The notes beneath the pieces were generated by a model, which made no database searches, had not been told where the DNA came from, and saw nothing but the letters and a program-made list of their open reading frames with translations. Shown here one piece after another: positions 60,401 through 64,000 of a stretch of DNA of 64,000 bases (position 1 is its first letter; the number at the start of each line of letters is the position of its first letter). The position numbers were made by a program, and so were the translations under genes. The stretch comes from Gnetum montanum (lineage: Eukaryota; Streptophyta; Gnetopsida; Gnetales; Gnetaceae), in NCBI GenBank assembly GCA_015680685.1, contig MNCI01027317.1, positions 190,566-254,565 on the forward strand, written 5' to 3'.

Positions 60401-61125
60401 TCCTGTTTAAAGCTTTTAGGGATCTGTAGCTTTCCCCAATCAGTGGCATCATTTGTAGTGGAAAGTTGTTGATGGACATGTTCTAGTTTGTCTATGCTCC
60501 TCATATAGGTACATACAAGGCTCTCAGAGGATTCCATGCATAGGGTGCTACTATCAGAGTCAACGGTCAGCCACTGGGTGCCTTCTTGGTTAGTGGTTGC
60601 TGTGTATAGACATTGTTGAATTTGTGATTTGGTAGCACACCAACTACATGCTTGCATAGATGTTCTCTTAATGGACCAGAGTTGCTACGCACAGTTGTAC
60701 CCAAAGTCACTGTATATGATGCATGGAACACACTTCTTCTCAATCTTCCCAAAAGAATTTTCCTTGGAAATTTCAAGGGAGAGATCTCGGAGTCCTAAAC
60801 ATGCATCCATTGTGCTAAGCCATGCTCTTCCCATTATAATTGGGAAGTTCCCATTGCAATTATTAACACGGATCACCAAGAAATTAGCAGGGTAGGACCA
60901 CTCACAAATGGTGGTCATGATATATTCTACCAATTCCAAGGGAACAGTAATGGATTGGTTTGCCAACTTGAGCCAAATGTTGCTTTTCTTCAATAGAGAT
61001 AGGTTCCAAGTTTTGTACATATAATGTGAAATTAGGTTAACACCTGACCCTGAATTCAGAAGAGCTTTGCATGGCTTATTTCTTACCACCTGAAGGTATA
61101 TGAGGGGGCTTCTTAGATCAGCCAA
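57480..61125 (-). pseudogene. Element A pol: protease, RT, RNase H, integrase (broken)
   Basis: Protease (60685-61125) has ALLNSGSGVNLISHYMYKTW, with N replacing the catalytic D. The pre-RT linker lies near 60241-60400. RT (about 59300-60200) has VFINDFSTYG near 59715, with catalytic D replaced by N. RNase H runs to about 58752, with a KPMVSPCVIQWLMILQEFDL segment. The integrase zinc region is near 58500-58750, with a first cysteine lost (S-Y-D-Q-C-Q). The core is at 58191-58487, with WGIDFMGPITPMS and ALISDNDTHFTG, so the first two catalytic aspartates are present. The C-terminus is near 57480-57960, with frameshifts. Confidence 0.8.
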
Positions 61126-61129
61126 TTTT

Positions 61130-63082
61130 CGAGGAAGATGACCTACCTTGATCTAGTTCATCATAGCATGTGTTAACATGACAATTTGCACTTCAGAAGG
61201 CATTTGGTTTGAAGGTCATGTGTAGAATTTAGAGCGTACACCCTAGACTCTTGCAAATGTGACACCATGGGGCAACATCCCTTAGGATGTTCGTACTGGC
61301 ATTTGTCACATCCATTATCTTCCTCGGTGTTTGAGTCTAAAACTTGTTCTACCACAACAACTTTGCCCTCACCTTTGTGGTAGGCATGTTCAGCCTTTTT
61401 TCTCCTTCATCGATCCTGATCATTACTCTGTTCTTTGGATTCTTCTATGATTTTTAGAACACTTTGAAATTTTTCATCCAAAGAATCCCACATCTTGTCC
61501 ACCTTGGAAAAAATTTTAGAAGCAAATTTTTGCATGGGTAAAGTCTTCCTGTTCACCACTGCATCCAAAGATGACTCCTCCTCATCTTCACAGAATCGGA
61601 CCTCCCTCTTCCAAATGGAAGGGTCCTGATTATATTCCTCTGTACTTTCAGAGTTCTCCCTCTTCCTTGGCTACCTGCTTAATTAATTGTTGAAGCTAAT
61701 GAGCCCTTAATTCGGATAGCCATCCTTGAGCGTAAATGCTAAGGGTCCTTTTTGTTTCGAAATAGAGCCCATCTATGACATGGCAGTGTTGTTCTTGTTG
61801 AGAGTAGCCATGACGAGGGCATCGGTGCAACAAGGAGTAATATCCGCCCATGGTTGCATCGAAGGGTTCATGGCTACCTTGTTTCCACCCATGAATCTGT
61901 CGTCTCAGATTAGACACTTTGGAGTAAGTTTGGTATTTATCATTAAAGAGCTTTGCCATCGTACTTCATCACCTGATTGATTCTGGCTCCAAAGACCAGT
62001 ATCAACTTTCTACTTTCTTGATGAGTGTTCAGGGGAACAACTTGAGTTTCCACCATTCATTTTCAATATTTTATAGGATGTAGGTGTCATGAAATGCTTG
62101 TAGGTGAGTCTGTGGATCACAATTATATCCCCCTTCAAATCTGGGAATGTTGTTCATATCAAGGCGCTTGATTCGACTATCTCTCAAGTGCCTAGTAGGT
62201 ATTTGAACTGACTCTGCTATGTTGAGCATGCTTCAGGTGGCAAGCAGTAATTCATCAAAGTCATGGTCTCAATGATGACCATGACATCTGTGATGGTCTC
62301 TGCTACGTATCCTTTCGTGACAGTGAGCCTCCTATGATTGTCCATGCCCTTGGTCACGATGCTCCTGTTGGTGTCCTTAATCATGTTGGTCTCGGTGATC
62401 ACCATCATCACGATCCCTCCTACAATGATTATGGTGGGATTCAGAACTTGATGAAGCTAAGGTGGAGAGAGGGGAATGAGAAGAGGGAGAAGGACTACTA
62501 CCCCCACTGTGTTGATCACCTCCTCTTCCATGACGATGGCCCCGATCTTCACGTGCATCTTCACCTTTGCCATGATCTCCTCCGAGAGATCCCTCAGCAT
62601 CCTAGAACTCCTAGTCGCTTGAACCTTTACTCTGTATGATGGATCAAATGTTCTGATGTGGGGGTGGAGATTCGGAAGAATGGGGACCGCAAGGAACAGG
62701 TTCCTCATTATCATGTTGGGCCTATGGGGACAAAGGGTTACTAGACCATTTGCCCTTTGCTTGTTCATGGTGTTGTGCTTGCTACAGGTCCCATTTACGT
62801 TGTGCTTGATTTGGACGATAGGCTCGATAATCATGATCCTCCATAATTACTCCTTAACCCAGTCTTGAATGCCCAATCTGGTGAGCATTTGGAGTAGCAT
62901 TCCGGAAACTGATCGATCAGGGTCAATATAATGTTACCCTCCATGTCTCACCATCGCATCTGCTCATCCTGATGCAGAATGAAGGTGAAGTTAGGTATAT
63001 ACTCATCCGGATGCGTATACAGCACTTGACATTCCTGAGGCACTTGCGGGTTGGATTCATCTTGCCTATGAGAAGAAGACAT
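61130..63082 (-). pseudogene. Element A gag (broken)
   Basis: Starts at ATG 63082 with MSSSHRQDESNPQVPQECQV and then NFTFILHQDEQMRW, the best-preserved gag N-terminus in the window. A charged tract lies near 62220-62640. The capsid-like region is at 61696-62100 (KVSNLRRQIHGWK; RCPRHGYSQQEQ). The Cys/His box CDKCQYEHPKGCCP near 61250-61310 has all four ligands. The segment between this box and the protease seems shorter than in B, suggesting a deletion. Confidence 0.7.
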
Positions 63083-63224
63083 ACTAGTGTTAAACAACAA
63101 AATAACTTGGTCTGCGTTACTCTTACCTAAGTCTCCTAGCGTGAGTAGATTTCAACATAATGGGTCCATTCCAACGAAGTGTGATGATCTTGCTAACGCT
63201 AGATAGTGCACATGAGACTAACAG

Positions 63225-63243
63225 TCCCCGAAAACGATGCCAA
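63225..63243 (-). other. Primer binding site of element A (tRNA-Asp type)
   Basis: The minus strand reads TTGGCATCGTTTTCGGGGA just inside the 5' LTR, four changes from the tRNA-Asp complement. Confidence 0.65.
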
Positions 63244-63465
63244 TAATGAGCGGTGAGGTACCCCTACGCCCAACCATATGAATCACGAGCATTCACGCGC
63301 GATCCGGTCGAATTCCAAAGACTGCGAGCACTTATGCATAGTATCCTAGCCATCAAAATCCTAGTTAGAATGATCGTTGTCCTCTCAACCTCACTTGTGA
63401 CATTCTAGAATGATGGTTAAGTGAGACTGAGGCATATGATTTTTATATCTTTTTTATTTATTTAT
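63244..63465 (-). repeat. Element A 5' LTR, interrupted
   Basis: Starts TAATGAGCGGTGAGG (the terminal TG mutated to TA) and follows the A 3' LTR for about 220 bp up to GATTTTTATAT. It is then cut by the D LTR at 63466. The remainder lies outside the window. Confidence 0.75.
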
Positions 63466-64000
63466 TGATGAGCAGTGAGGTACCCCTATGCTCAACCATA
63501 TAAATACAAGCGTTCACACATGATCTGGTCGAACTCCCAAGGACTAAGTGCTTATGCACCTTTACAGAACAAGGATGGGTTAGGCGATCATTGTCTTCCC
63601 AAGCTTACCTGTATGGCACGATTGTATGGTTAAGTAAACTTGAGGTATGTGATTTTTATGGTTTTTTATGGTTTATGTTCCTCGTGTTTAAAATGGAGAA
63701 ATGAAATAATTAATCAACTAATTTAATTTAACTAATCAACTAGGCTCTAACTAGTCCTAACACTAGCATCCATTCCCACTCTCTGTACACATCCTGAACC
63801 AGTGTAACACTATCGGGATTACCAAACACTAGTTGTTACTAGGTTATCAAGTGTTCCACGTATGCTCGAAGTGGTCGTACTGAGTGTGCTTACTTGTTGA
63901 AAATTAAAAAATTAATAAAAATAACCAATTAACTAATGAAAGCATCAAATAACTATAAATAACATTAAATGCAATAAACAAGCTATTTTGAATGTTGCAA
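63466..64000 (-). repeat. Element D LTR, runs off the window
   Basis: Starts TGATGAGCAGTGAGG after TTTAT and is collinear with the E LTRs up to the window end, including AACTAATTTAATTTAACTA and CTAACTAGTCCTAACA. Given its orientation it should be the 3' LTR of an element inserted into A's 5' LTR, but a solo LTR is equally possible because its far end is not seen. Confidence 0.7.

Larger units (their letters stand above)
51436..63465 (-). mobile_element. Element A: Athila-like retrotransposon nested in element C gag
   Basis: The 3' LTR is 51436-52340. The body carries 3' ORF, spacer, pol and gag, and the 5' LTR starts at 63244 but is interrupted at 63466 by the LTR of element D. The gene order and sequence match B throughout. 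The insertion point in C gag is shown by C sequence ending ...ACTCAT at 51435. The right-hand duplication lies outside the window. RT reads V-F-I-N-D-F and protease N-S-G, so both active sites are mutated. Confidence 0.85.

Overview
This window reads as nuclear DNA of a seed plant with a large, repeat-rich genome. It holds one recognisable host gene, ORC5 (origin recognition complex subunit 5, + strand, 18451-20621), with four exons and plant-like protein sequence. It sits in a roughly 15-kb island of AT-rich sequence (about 14.9-30.3 kb) carrying old LINE, possible SINE and Helitron remnants. A gymnosperm-like genome is a reasonable guess, because the long retrotransposons are structurally complete yet their paired LTRs differ by roughly a tenth, mostly by transitions. 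The sequence does not prove this. Domain names are from pattern recognition; no search was run.

Nearly everything else is long Athila-like Ty3/gypsy LTR retrotransposon sequence, all on the minus strand. Layout: 1-1756 AT-rich DNA and part of a LINE; 1757-14901 element E (complete, decayed), which splits that LINE; 14902-17650 the rest of the LINE, a second LINE and a possible SINE; 17650-18450 ORC5 upstream region with a pair of palindromes, an E2F-type site and short upstream ORFs; 18451-20621 ORC5; 20622-30334 intergenic DNA with a 1.05-kb inverted-repeat element, a Helitron Rep-Helicase relic, a possible RPA-like relic and local duplications; 30335 to the window end a nest of retrotransposons.

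The nest can be read from LTR ends, target-site duplications and split coding regions. Element C is the host: its 3' LTR is 30335-31134, its body 31135-37844, and a short piece of its gag is 51018-51435. Element B (37845-51017) inserted into C gag and is flanked by exact CCTTG duplications; both its LTRs are 895 bp. Element A (from 51436) inserted further upstream in C gag, and the LTR of a fourth element D (63466 onward) interrupts A's 5' LTR. The 5' ends of C and D and part of A's 5' LTR lie beyond the window.

Elements A, B and E share one plan, read on the minus strand: LTR, tRNA-Asp-type primer binding site, a long gag with a charged N-terminal half, protease, reverse transcriptase, RNase H, integrase, a spacer with a hairpin-forming repeat present in one to three copies, a second long ORF in the envelope position (a domain like the plant-specific 'putative plant transposon protein' family plus coiled coil), polypurine tract, LTR. 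All are broken by stops and frameshifts. Element C has lost its integrase core, with CACATT at the deletion junction, and its 3' ORF.
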